Shown here piece by piece: positions 44,753 to 55,307 of a stretch of DNA of 64,000 nucleotides (within the stretch, counting starts at the first letter, position 1; every line of letters begins with the position of its first letter). Location: the NCBI GenBank assembly GCA_022432975.1, contig CM039502.1, positions 7,361,407 to 7,425,406 of the forward strand, given 5' to 3'. The notes beneath the pieces were generated by a model that was not told the DNA's origin, ran no database searches, and worked only from the letters and a program-made list of their open reading frames with translations. The position numbers and the translations under genes were made by a program. The DNA is from Begonia masoniana. Taxonomy: Eukaryota > Streptophyta > Magnoliopsida > Cucurbitales > Begoniaceae.

Positions 44753-46017
44753 ATGTGTAATTTTATTTTTTAAACTTATTTGGCATACATTCGCCTTTAT
44801 TGTATGGATTTTATAATTGAATTTCATGCATTAGATTGTGTGGTTAGGGTTAGATGAATGTTGGTGGATTATGGGTTGAAGAAAATTCAACAAAATCAAA
44901 GGAAAAGGACTCCACAAATTGAGCCCAAAGAAATACTTGGCCCAAAGAAGAGCCCACTTCCAAAGGTATGATTTTGCAGGTACATATGTAGGTGAAAGCA
45001 AGGATTGAAGAGTTGGCGAAATCTCTACCATTAGCTAAGATTTGGCGCGGCTTCAATGTGGAACGTCAGATCTGGCGCGCGAAGGAGCGCCATCTGGCGT
45101 GGGCAGCAGCGCCAGCTGGGCGCGGGCAGCAGCTACGCCTTAATCCGGGCGCGGGCGCGCGCAACGCACCAGAACCGTTGATCAACGCGTACGCCAGCGC
45201 CCTCCTCCGTTGATCCGCACGCACATCTCCATCAATTTCAACCTTTGATCAATTTTCTTCATCCAATGGCTCCCCTTCACCCTTGCCAAACCCTAATCCA
45301 CCTCAGGAGTCCATAAATACATGGCATTGGTGAATGTATTCCAACTTTTGCCAAATTTATAAAACTACTATTTCCCTATCCAAGGAGGTTATCCTTTGGT
45401 GTTTTCCTTGGTTCCTTGAGCCAAGTGGAGTAGCCCTCCATTGCTAGTCTAGCTTGGGTTGCTAGGTTAGCTCTTAACATTTCCCTCGCCTTCTCCATTG
45501 AGAGTCGGAGTTGAAGAAGAAAACCTAGGCCTTAGGTGGTCGGTTTTCCTTCGGGAAGATCGTTTGTTCAAAGAGCCTAACGTAGGATAGCTCTTTGAAC
45601 CTGCCAACGGTATTCCCATTTACTTGCTTTCCATCACATTTTCACACACTTCACCCTCTTCATTTTCGGCCATACACTCCCACACAACTCACATTTATTT
45701 TATTGCATTTTATTTCCTTCATCTTCATCTCCATTTCTTCACTTTTCACACACTTTTCTCTTCATCTATTTCTCTATTTTCTTTCACATTTCATGTCATT
45801 ATCATGCCTATAGCCCTCAGCCATCATTAGAACACAACAACACCTTCATCTCATTCATATTTTTTTTTTGCTATTTTCTTTATGTATTTTCGGTTCTTGC
45901 AACACCAATCACCCGAGCACACTTTTAATTTATTTGTGGGTTATACACGGACCCTTCTCTAGGGGATCCCGTGTCAAGTGTCGACGAGGCCGTCAACTTC
46001 ATTAGGTGGGGGTGGAT
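44753..46017 (+). other. G4 3' noncoding region before the 3' LTR
   Basis: About 1.26 kb, unusually long for a chromovirus. Holds a GC-rich SGGCGCGxGC patch (45045-45190), a promoter-like CCATAAATACATGG (45313), CT-rich leader-like sequence to 45830 and the PPT at the end. No ORF beyond 75 codons recognised. Possibly captured host DNA. Confidence 0.5.
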
Positions 46018-46899
46018 TGTCACGCCCTATTTCCCATGGTGCATGAAGGCACGGGCCGAGGGCCCAAAGGAAGGAGGAGCGAGGCTTCCTCCTTAGGCGC
46101 GTGAAAATGTGGCTAAGTGTTGGACACTTGGGCGCGCGTTAAGCTGCATGGGTGGTGCAGGCCCAAATGGTGTTCGGTGACCGATGGGCTTAGGTGGCGG
46201 GACAGGGGCGAGAGCTAGAGCCCGCAACAGGGCTCCAGGCGCTGAGTGAAGCGGCGCGAGGGAACGGGCGCAAGAGGTATGCGGTACGCAGCGCACACAC
46301 AGTCTGGACACGTTAGGGCGGGGTGCTAGGCGCGAGCGATACGTGGCGCGCGCAAGACAAACACGGTCTGGACACGAGGTGGCGTGACGAAGTGCAACGC
46401 TTTGGCACGAAGTGGTGGGACACAGAAACGGCACACGGCAGGCGCACGCTGTCTGGACGCGGGGCAATAGGCGCTGATAACGGGACACGATGCGCGATGG
46501 GCGAACACACGGCCAAGTGGTGCGCGCGCGCAGGGTGCGCGCGCGCAGGGCGCGCAGCGCATGCATGAATCGAGGGACATTTAATGTGAGTTGTGCATTT
46601 ATGTTTCATTCATGTATTATGGCTGGGCCATTGTGTATATATACACCTTAAGACACTAAGCTAAGGCATTGAGCCTCAATCCATCTATTGAGAGGAGTCT
46701 TATGCTATTGTGGTGATCCTTGAGTGAGATTTTTGTCCTAGTTCTTGTATTTTGAATATAAGAAAGGTTGGGAGGGTTTTCTCCCGTAAACACTTGTGTC
46801 ACTTAAGGGTGAGCTTCAATGAGGAGCTATTGTTAGGAGGCTGGCCTAGTCGGGGACTTGGCGCCGCACATTCCGAGGTGAAAAATTAGAGGTGTGACA
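46018..46899 (+). repeat. 3' LTR of G4
   Basis: 882 bp, similar to 39262-40131 with many substitutions and small indels, including a GCGCGCGCGCAGG duplication at 46525-46558. The divergence shows an old insertion. Confidence 0.92.
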
Positions 46900-46902
46900 C
46901 CC

Positions 46903-49900
46903 GTCGTAGCACAGGTCTACGTGGAAGGGATTTTCGGCTGCTAGGTGGTCTTGATGTTCGTGTCCGATAAGATTGAATCAAGAGGATCGATTTATGAGAT
47001 AAAAGTGCGGCAGGCTGAGGTGAGAGGAAGAGGGGCGACAGACGAAACGCCGAAAGATCTGGCGAGAATCTGAAGAGAAGGAGATCTGAGTTCGTCAAAC
47101 CCGCAAGCTGAAGATGAGAGGTACCCTAGGTGATGGTGCGGTTGGAGCAATGGGTTTTGGTGAGGCGGAAACTACAAGGTTCAGGAATTTTTAAGCTGAG
47201 AGAAGGAGAGGAGGAAGTGTGGGGTTTATGAGAAAAAAAACCATAGGGAGTTGAGTGGGATGCTTGCGAGTGGATGAGAAAAAGAGTGTTTAGTGAGAAA
47301 GGTGCTCTGTGTTTTGGGGTCATCGAAAAAAGATAAGAATGTAGGTTTTAGGAGTGGAGAGTTTATATCTAAATGTTAGGTGAGAGTGATTTTTGTGTGT
47401 TAATATGGTCACCGAAAGTGTGATCAAGGTTCAAAATGGCTATCTTGAATCATTGTGTTAATTTTTGTTTACTTTATTCTGTGCTATTCTTGTGTGCCTC
47501 AATTCATGCTTGGTTTTTTACTGTCCTCTGTTTGGTATCCTATGCTTCTGGTCATTGTTTTAACTATGGAGATAACAAGTTCTGTAAAATGTTTTAAGTT
47601 CTTAAGCTGTATGTGTTAGCTCAGCCCACTGATTACTATATGTTCTTAAGATATAGTAACACGTTTAATTTGAATAAAATGAATAGCCTTTTGACAGTGG
47701 ACGTAAAGCTCAAGTATGGTTCTGATAATGTTTGTGTTGTTAGATCCTGTAATTTGTTTAACTTAGTCTTAAAGCGATAAATGCTTGATAGATATTGAAA
47801 CTTAACACTATTTATGGTTGATGAGCAATCTTTTTGTGTGTATTTGCTTTCTTTTTCATTTACAAAATTTTTGGGATTGTGGATATGCAGCAAAAGATTG
47901 GTGTCATTGAGTGAAGTGTAACAACCAAATCCTGTGTTCTGACAAAATTCACTCTCACGGGATTACAAAGGAACCACTATCTGGTTTTCACAAGCCACTC
48001 ATCATCTCTTCTGCAAACGTCAAAGTCATCAATCGCATCTTTAAATAAATCTAATTCTACTAACTTTCTATTGTAGTCCTTGGAAAAGAAGTGGACCTTG
48101 AAAAAAGGCCATAGTTGTGATAGACATGTTACGGCCAAGTCCTTTGGCAATTCAATATCTTCATTCTAGTTTCTCTTCAAGAACTTCTCTAACTTTACCC
48201 TGTGCTTATTTCAAAGAACACGGAGTTCATGAGCGAGGCCTTTCAGTTCCATGCATTTTCCTTTATCAATTGATTTCAATTGTAATTGACTTTATTCTAC
48301 TTACTTCCAACATAAAAAATATGGACGACAAACTTTTTGTCGCAGAGTTCAGGGCTGTCAAAGTTTTAGAGTTGGAAATGTGAGAATACCGTCTTTCAAA
48401 GAACTATCATTCTTGGGTGAATTCTAATTTTATTTTCTCCGTTCTTTTGATGATATTTTGTTAAATGTGATTTGGGCTTAGTTGTGGGCTAAACCAAGCC
48501 CAAATCACATACCAACAAAATATCATAAAAAGAACAAAGAAAATAGAATTAGAATTCACCCAAGAAATGACAGTTCTTTGAAAGACGATATTCTCACATT
48601 TCTGACTCTGAAACTTTGAGACAGTCAACCGCGACAAAAAGTTTGTCGTCCATATTTTCTACGTAAAAAGTAAGTAGAATCAAGTCAATTACAATTGAAA
48701 TCAATTGATAAAAGAAAATACATGGAGCTGGAAGGCCTCGCTCATGAACTCCGTGTTCTTTGAAATAAGCACAAGATAAAGTTAGAGAAGTTCTTGAAAA
48801 GAAACCAGAATGAAGACATTGAATTGCCAAAGAACTTGGCCGTAATGTGTCTATCACAGCCATGACCCTTTTTCAAGGTCCACTTCTTTTCCAAAGACTA
48901 CAATAAAAAGTTAGTAGAATTAGATTTACTTAAAGATGCAAGTGATGACTTTGATGTCTACAGAAGAGATGAGAAGTGGCTTGTGAAAACCAGATAGTGG
49001 TTCTTTTGTAATCCCGTGAGAGTGAATTTTGTCAGAACACTGGATTTGGTTGTTACACTTCACTCAATGGCACCAATCTCTTGCTGCATATCCACAATCC
49101 CAAAAATTTTGTAAATGAAAAAAAAAAACAAATACACACAAAAAGATTGCTCATCAACCATAAATAGTGTTAAGTTTCAATATCTCTCAAGCATTTATCT
49201 CTTCAAGACTAAGTTAAGCAAATTACAGGATCCAACAACACAAATATTATCATAACCATACTTGAGCTTTACGTCTACTGTCAAAGAAGCTATTCATTTT
49301 ATTCAAATCAAATGTGTTACTATATCTTAAGAACATACAGTAATCAGTGGGCTGAGCTGACACATACAGCTTAAGAACTTGCAACATTTTACAGAACCTA
49401 TTATCTCCATAGTTAAAACAATGACGAGAAGCATAAGATACCAAACAGAGAGCAATAAAAGACCAAGCATAAACTGAGGCACAAAAGAATAGCACAGAAT
49501 GAAATAAACAAAAATTAACACAATGATTCAGGACAGCCATTTTGAACCTTGATCACACTTCCGGTGACCATATTAACACACAAAAATCACTCTCACCTAA
49601 AGTTTAGATATAAACTCTCCTCTCCCAAAACCTACATTCTTATCTTCTCCCGGTGACGTCAAAACACATAGCACCCTTCTCACTAAACACTTTTTTTCTC
49701 ATCCACTCGCAAGCATCCCACCCAACTCCCTCTGGTTTTTTTCTCATAAACCCCACACTTCCTCCTCTCCCTCTCTCCGCCTAAAAATTCCTGAACCCTG
49801 TAGTTTCCGCCCCACCAAACCCCCCCTGCTCCAATCGCACCATCACTTAAAACAAAAACCCTAGGGTACCTGTCATCTTCAGCTTGCGGGTTTGACAAAC

Positions 49901-50038
49901 CAGGATCTCCTCATCAGATTTGCCGCACTTTCATCCCATAAATCGATCCCCCTTATTCAATCTCATCGGACACGAACATCAAGACCACCTAGAACCTAGT
50001 AGCCAAAAATCCCTTCCATCGCAGACCTGTGCTACGGC
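46903..50038. repeat. 3.1-kb near-perfect palindrome
   Basis: Left arm 46903-48479 and right arm 48495-50038 are reverse complements with scattered substitutions and small indels, separated by about 15 bases (GTTGTGGGCTAAACC). For example, GTAGCACAGGTCTAC near 46906 pairs with GCAGACCTGTGCTAC near 50021, and CACGGAGTTCATGAGCGAGG (48219) pairs with CCTCGCTCATGAACTCCGTG (48736). The outer ends carry leader-like and A-tract sequence. Read rightwards, part of the right arm (48775-49080) is open over long stretches (KLEKFLKRNQNEDIELPKNL, then VHFFSKDYNKKLVELDLLKD), suggesting a captured gene fragment I do not recognise. The left end abuts the G4 LTR exactly. Confidence 0.92.
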
Positions 50039-50174
50039 AGGAGAGTACCCACTACGATAAGGAACTTTCACAACCAAAGAAGAGTCCTCAAATCTGGGAA
50101 GTACAGTAATCTGGACCGGACCAAGAAAAGAACCAGAAAAGAAAACCAAGAAAAAATCCACTCAAAGCCTGTTT

Positions 50175-50345
50175 AACCCACAGCTAATCCCAAATCACGT
50201 ACCAACAAAAAATCAACAGAGAAAATAGAACTAGAAATCAACAACAGTTATTTGAAAGACTGTATTCTCACATTTCCGACTCTGGACCCCTAAACTCTGC
50301 GACGAAAACATTTCGCCTTCCATATTTTCTACGTTGGAAGTAAGT
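50175..50345 (+). repeat. Third copy of the palindrome's central segment
   Basis: CCCAAATCACGTACCAACAAAA, then GAAAATAGAACTAGAA ... TATTTGAAAGACTGTATTCTCAC, matches the start of the right arm (48495-48670) in the same orientation, about 140 bp outside the palindrome. 50346-50812 has no recognised gene and probably includes the MRNIP-like 3' UTR. Confidence 0.85.
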
Positions 50346-50812
50346 CCTGAAAAATAAAATATTGCTGAGGAGAAATAAAAAGAGAAACAAAGAAAGAGAA
50401 AGAAAGAAGTGAGATGACGGGGAAGAAGAAGAAGGAAATCAATAGGAGAGGAAAGAGTAGAAAATTTGAGCACCGTTGAAAGGAGTAAGAGCATTTTCTA
50501 AACTTAAGACACTTGACTCTGTGCTAGATCTGAAGACTCTTCATTATGTTTTCCAGATGTAATACAGTAAAGTTTATCATCTATCCTATGAGTAACAGAG
50601 TCTTTCGTAAATTACTATCTTCATCTAGAGAAATATTGACCAAAGTTTTCAAATAATCCAAGTTTCTTCTATCAAATGACAAGATATTATAAGTCAGAGA
50701 CGTGCTTAATCATCTAGATATCTGAATTTTCTTTTGTACTAAAATTACTCAAGAAGAAATATGGGGAAAGGAAACAAACCCGGAAGACGACAGGCGGAGA
50801 ACCTAAGAGAAT

Positions 50813-52387
50813 TCACTTGAAGTCGGGATGAATATCGTCTTCCACCTCTTCGTCCTTAGACATTGCCTCCAATAGATAATTGATCTGTGAGCCTTCGTCA
50901 ATCGCAAATTTTTTGTATCTTTTTTGCTGGTCGGAATCATCCATTTCGGTCATGTATTTGCTCCATTTTGAAGCTCCACTAATACAGGACGTTTGGGAGC
51001 TCCTTGGTTCCTGCTGATCTTTGGGCATGAAACTATTCAACTTCAAAGTGATCTCGGTTTCCATATGGTCACTGTTTTGCTTCCTCCCAACTACAATTTA
51101 AAGAATGGATTGTTATTCTTGTGTTTAAATAGTCAGGTATGGATTATCTTTGGAGACTATGGACACTATAGGTAAAATCTTTGAAAATCAAGGATTCAAT
51201 TTGAATATGAAGTTTCTATTCCTCTATGTAAGTAACCCAATATTGGTTCACAGTCAATAACGTCTTCACCGTCCAAAGTGACGATGAGTCGAAGAACGCC
51301 GTGCATTGATGGGTGGGTCAAAGAGTAAGAACACAAATAATTCGTTTGAATAACCAAATTGAATATTGTGCAACACCCAGAAGAATGCAGAGAGTTAAGT
51401 TTGATTCAAGCCATACTAATCCCAAGGAAATTTTCATCAGACAACACAAAGAACCCACTAGACTTTTGACTAACCCATTTCTCACAGGCAATAAACTGCC
51501 CATGAGAGTACTGTAACAGCTTGGGGTTTCAATCCTAATGTTAAAATTCGAATTTCCCAAATCATTCCAAAATCAAAACCTAATCATGTCTCACGATGTA
51601 AAGCAATTGCAGCAGCAGATTTACAAACAGTACACAGTTTATGTGGTAGCTATAGAGTGATCAAAAGGTCGATTTACTATCTAGAAAAACAAAATGAGTT
51701 ACCACGGCGATTTGTGTTTCCGCTGGTTTTGTTCCTCTTTGAGAAAACTGGTTTCAACAGGTCATCACGATCTCCACTGTATGATCCAGTAAGTTGCTTC
51801 TTCAGTTTAGGTTTCTTGAACAGTTCTTCTGGAAATTCTGTCACAATTTTTCCTTCCAGTTCATCCTCTGCTCTAAAATCGAAAAGAAATGTTACAAGTG
51901 GATCCAAAATTGAGAAAATATACTAGTTTAGAAGATACATAGATCAAGAAATGGTGTACGACAATGGAAACCTCCTCTTGTTTGCTCTTGTTTTTCATTC
52001 TCGTTCAGGCTACAATTCTCTGGCAGGTCTAGATAGTCGCTCCAATCGCTTCGTCTCTTCTTCGCCGGACTGGTTTGGATGTCTTCGTTCAATGAAGAAT
52101 GTAGGGCCTGTTCTTCGGCGAACTTCCGGGACATATTGAATTCCTGGACAAATTTTCGAATGTCTTTTGCCATAGGCCCTCGAGCGAATATCTTCCGAAC
52201 AGATTGCTTCTCATTGCAAACTGCGCACATCCACTTATTCCCAGCCTTCGCCTGTTGCTTCACCTGCATAAATGGATGCAAATTATCACCAATCACATCG
52301 AAATTATCATCGTCGTTCACAGAGAGAGAGAGATGCCTGCATGGTGGAGCACTGGAAACACTGAACGGCGATGAAGATGGAGGGCAT
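50813..52387 (-). CDS. MRN complex-interacting protein (MRNIP)-like, four exons, intact
   Basis: Homologue of the protein that in animals binds the MRE11-RAD50-NBS1 complex and supports the DNA damage response; nuclear, inferred. Exons: 52337-52387, 51972-52263, 51703-51867 and 50813-51090; together 786 nt, 261 residues, no lesion. A zinc ribbon is formed by C10/C13 (QCFQCSTMQ) and C30/C33 ([12 protein letters not shown]), split by intron 1. The conserved [20 protein letters not shown] and [10 protein letters not shown] follow, then [37 protein letters not shown] and the C-terminal VEDDIHPDF typical of plant members. Intron 1 must use a GC donor (CAG/GCATCT) to keep MQ-VKQQ in frame; introns 2 and 3 are GT-AG. 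Exon 3 uses the second of two nearby AGs. Divergent from the receptor kinase gene. Confidence 0.88.
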
Positions 52388-52831
52388 TGCGAGCTTCGTC
52401 TTCCCGATGTGGTTTTGAGCTCCGCGGGAGGAGACATTGCCGCCAAATTGAATGAAACTACACAATACCAGACAGGTGCTTGGCCCAACAGCGGCAAAGC
52501 CGGCCCATGAATCTGTTTGGCAGAACTGCTACTGTTTTTTGACGAAGTCAAGGACGAAGAAAAGAAAACATTTGATTGGCAAGCGAGAAAAGAAAGAAAT
52601 CGACTTTTGACACTGTCAAAAATCCGTGATAGACGACCAACCGCACTGGAAAGTTGAAAATATCAAAAATCAGAAAACCCCAACTCGTTCTTTCCTCCAC
52701 TGTCCACCCACTAGTCAAGCACCATAAGGGTTCAGTCGTCTTCTTCCTCTTTCTGTATATCATTATGCATTGCCTGGGGAGGAATAACAACCCAGTAGAT
52801 CCCAGCTGAAGTAGGAAAACTGGTTCGAAAA
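52388..52831. promoter_or_regulatory. Shared upstream region of the MRNIP-like and receptor-kinase genes
   Basis: 444 bp between two start codons on opposite strands, so it must hold both promoters and leaders. No clear TATA box in either direction and no repeat insertion. Confidence 0.5.
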
Positions 52832-55307
52832 ATGGGTCTGAATCTTCACTCTCTGCTAAGCTTTATGCTCTTGCTTTTCGTTATTTCAGTGCCAGTATCA
52901 GAATCCGCCATATCTCCAGGCTCTTCTCTCTCTGCTTCAAATCTGAACCGGACATGGTCTTCTCCAAACAACATCTTTTCTCTCGGCTTTTTTCCCTCAA
53001 CCAGTGCCACTTCCTCCCCTTCTTTCTTCGCCGCCATTTCCTACTTAAGAGGAGTCCATATCTGGTTCGTCGGAGGTGGCGCCACTGTGGACTCCGCCGG
53101 AACCCTTCAATTCCTCGCCAATGGTAACCTTCGTCTCGTCGATGGCTCCGGTAACATCACCTGGCAGTCCGGCACTGACGGCCTCGGTGTCTCCTCTGCT
53201 TCTCTTGACAATTCCGGAAATTTTGTTCTTCTCAATGGTTCTTCAGCCGTCTGGTCTTCTTTCGAACTTCCGACAGATACGATCGTTACCGGGCAGAATT
53301 TTACGGTCGGTATGATTCTCCAATCTGGCTCGTACTCATTTACCTTACTTGAAACTGGAAATCTAACTCTTAAGTGGAATAACAACCTAATTTACTGGAA
53401 TCAAGGGATGAATTCTTCGGTGAATGTGAATTTAACCTCCCCATACATAGCACTCCGATCAGTCGGGATTATATCTATTTTTGATAACTCTTTGCCAACT
53501 CAAGTAACCTGATTTACAGTAGCGACTATTCTGATGAGGGACAGATAATGAGGTTTTTGAAGTTAGATAGTGATGGGAATTTGAGGATTTATAGTGATGC
53601 TGGAGATGGTGGAAATGGAACAGAGACATGGGCTGCTCTTTCTAACAACTGTCTAATTTTTGGATACTGTGGGAGCTTAGGAATTTGTAGTTACAATGAA
53701 AGGGGCGCCATTTGTGTATGCCCAACCCAGAATTTCTCACCAATCGATCTGAATGATATGAGAAAAGGCTGTAAAAGGAAGGTGGAGCTTGAGAATTGTC
53801 CTGGCAATGGCACCACAGTTGCAGAATTAGAGAACACACAATTTTTGACGTACCCGCCGGAGACTCAGCAGATGGTCTATGCGGGTCGATCTGCTTGCAG
53901 GTTGACTTGTCTGAGTAGTCCTGCTTGTGTTGCTTCGACTTCTCTATCGGACGGAAGCGGGCAGTGTTCTCAAAAGACCACAAATTTCGTTAGTGGCTAT
54001 CAGAGCCCCACTCTGCCTAGCTCGTCCTACGTCAAGGTTTGCGATCCAGTCGTTCCAAACCCATCAACGTCGTCGGACTGATCAAGGGGAGAAAGGCGGG
54101 TTGGCTGCTTGGGTGGTGGTCATTGTGGTTATGGGCACTGTTTTGGTTTTGATTGTTTGTGAGGGGAGTCTATGGTGGTGGTGCTGTAGAAATAACCCCA
54201 AATTTGGGGCAGTTTCCTCACAGTATGCACTTCTTGAGTATGCATCTGGGGCCCCAATCCAGTTTTCTTATAAAGAACTCCATAGATTGACAAAGGGTTT
54301 CAAGGAAAAGCTCGGAGTAGGAGGGTTCGGAGCAGTTTATCGAGGGATTCTCTCCAATCGGACTGTTGTTGCTGTCAAACAACTTGAGGGAATTGAGCAA
54401 GGGGAGAAGCAGTTCAGAATGGAGGTGGCTACGATCAGTAGTACCCACCATTTGAATTTAGTGAGGTTGATTGGCTTCTGCTCGGAGGGGAGGCGTCGGC
54501 TATTAGTCTACGAGTTCATGAAAAACGGTTCTCTTGATAGTTTTATCTTCAAGACCGATGAGAGTTCTAGAAAAATCCTCAACTGGGTGTTTAGATTCAA
54601 CATCGCCATTGGCACAGCCAGAGGCATTACTTATCTTCACGAAGAATGCCGAGATTGCATCATTCATTGTGATATAAAACCAGAAAACATTCTCGTTGAC
54701 GATAATTTCGACGCGAAAGTTTCTGATTTCGGCCTTGCTAAGCTCATAAACCCAAAGGATCACAGATATAAAACTCTTCACCAGCGTGAGAGGAACTCGG
54801 GGCTATTTGGGTCCGGAATGGCTGGCGAATTTGCCATTAACGTCCAAATCCGACGTTTACAGCTACGGAATGGTTCTGCTAGAGATCGTGAGCGGAAGAA
54901 GAAATTACGACATATCGGCTGAAACGAACCATAAAAAATTTTCCATATGGTCTTACGAAGAGTTTGAAAAGGGTAATATCATGGCGATCATAGACAAAAG
55001 ACTGCCCGAAGAAGAGATAAACATGGAGCAAGTTTTGAGGGCCATTAAAGTGAGCTTTTGGTGCATTCAAGAGCAGCCATCTCAGCGGCCTAACATGGGG
55101 AAGGTGGTCCAAATGCTAGAAGGGATTAGAGAAATTGAGAAGCCTCCTGCCCCAAATGCAGCACCCGAGTTGTCGATGACCAGTGCTTTCTCCATGTCAG
55201 CACCCTCTGGCCCCACCCTTTCTTCGTCGTCGTCAGCACAAGTGGGCGGTACGTTAGATCCTCCCTTGGGAAGAGATTCTCAATCTCTTCTGCAAAACGA
55301 TAGCTGA
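52832..55307 (+). CDS. G-type lectin S-receptor-like Ser/Thr kinase (At1g34300-like), three frameshifts
   Basis: Plasma-membrane receptor kinase, single exon, 824 residues after allowing for a net +1 base; Arabidopsis At1g34300 is about the same length by recall. Order: signal peptide (LLSFMLLLFVISVPVSES), B-lectin domain (ISPGSSLSASNLNRTWSSPN ... WQSGTDGLG), a Cys-rich EGF/PAN-like region (CLIFGYCGSLGICSYNERG ... CRLTCLSSPACV), a transmembrane helix (AWVVVIVVMGTVLVLIV), then kinase: GVGGFGAVYRG, VAVKQLE, non-RD catalytic loop HCDIKPENILVDD, DFGLAK, GTRGYLGPEW and SDVYSYGMVLLEIVSG. Frames switch near 53500-53512 (one base missing), 54075-54085 (one extra) and 54780-54786 (one extra C in CTTCACC). 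All three flanks remain well conserved, so this is either a very young pseudogene or an uncorrected sequence. Ligand unknown. Confidence 0.9.

Larger units (their letters stand above)
39262..46899 (+). mobile_element. Chromovirus (Ty3/gypsy with chromodomain) G4, decayed
   Basis: 7638 bp with LTRs 39262-40131 and 46018-46899, a PBS and a purine-rich PPT (AGGTGGGGGTGGA, 46005-46017). Gag, protease, RT, RNase H, integrase and a C-terminal chromodomain are present in order but broken by several stops and shifts. Flanking 5-mers GTGGC and CCGTC do not match, so there is no target duplication. The short chromodomain followed by NLWQF recalls the Galadriel lineage, tentatively. Confidence 0.92.

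Noticed and set aside
48117..48383. 88-codon and related ORFs in the palindrome arms
   Set aside because: Arm copies differ by indels and stops, there is no recognised domain, and hydrophobic runs arise from AT-rich sequence.
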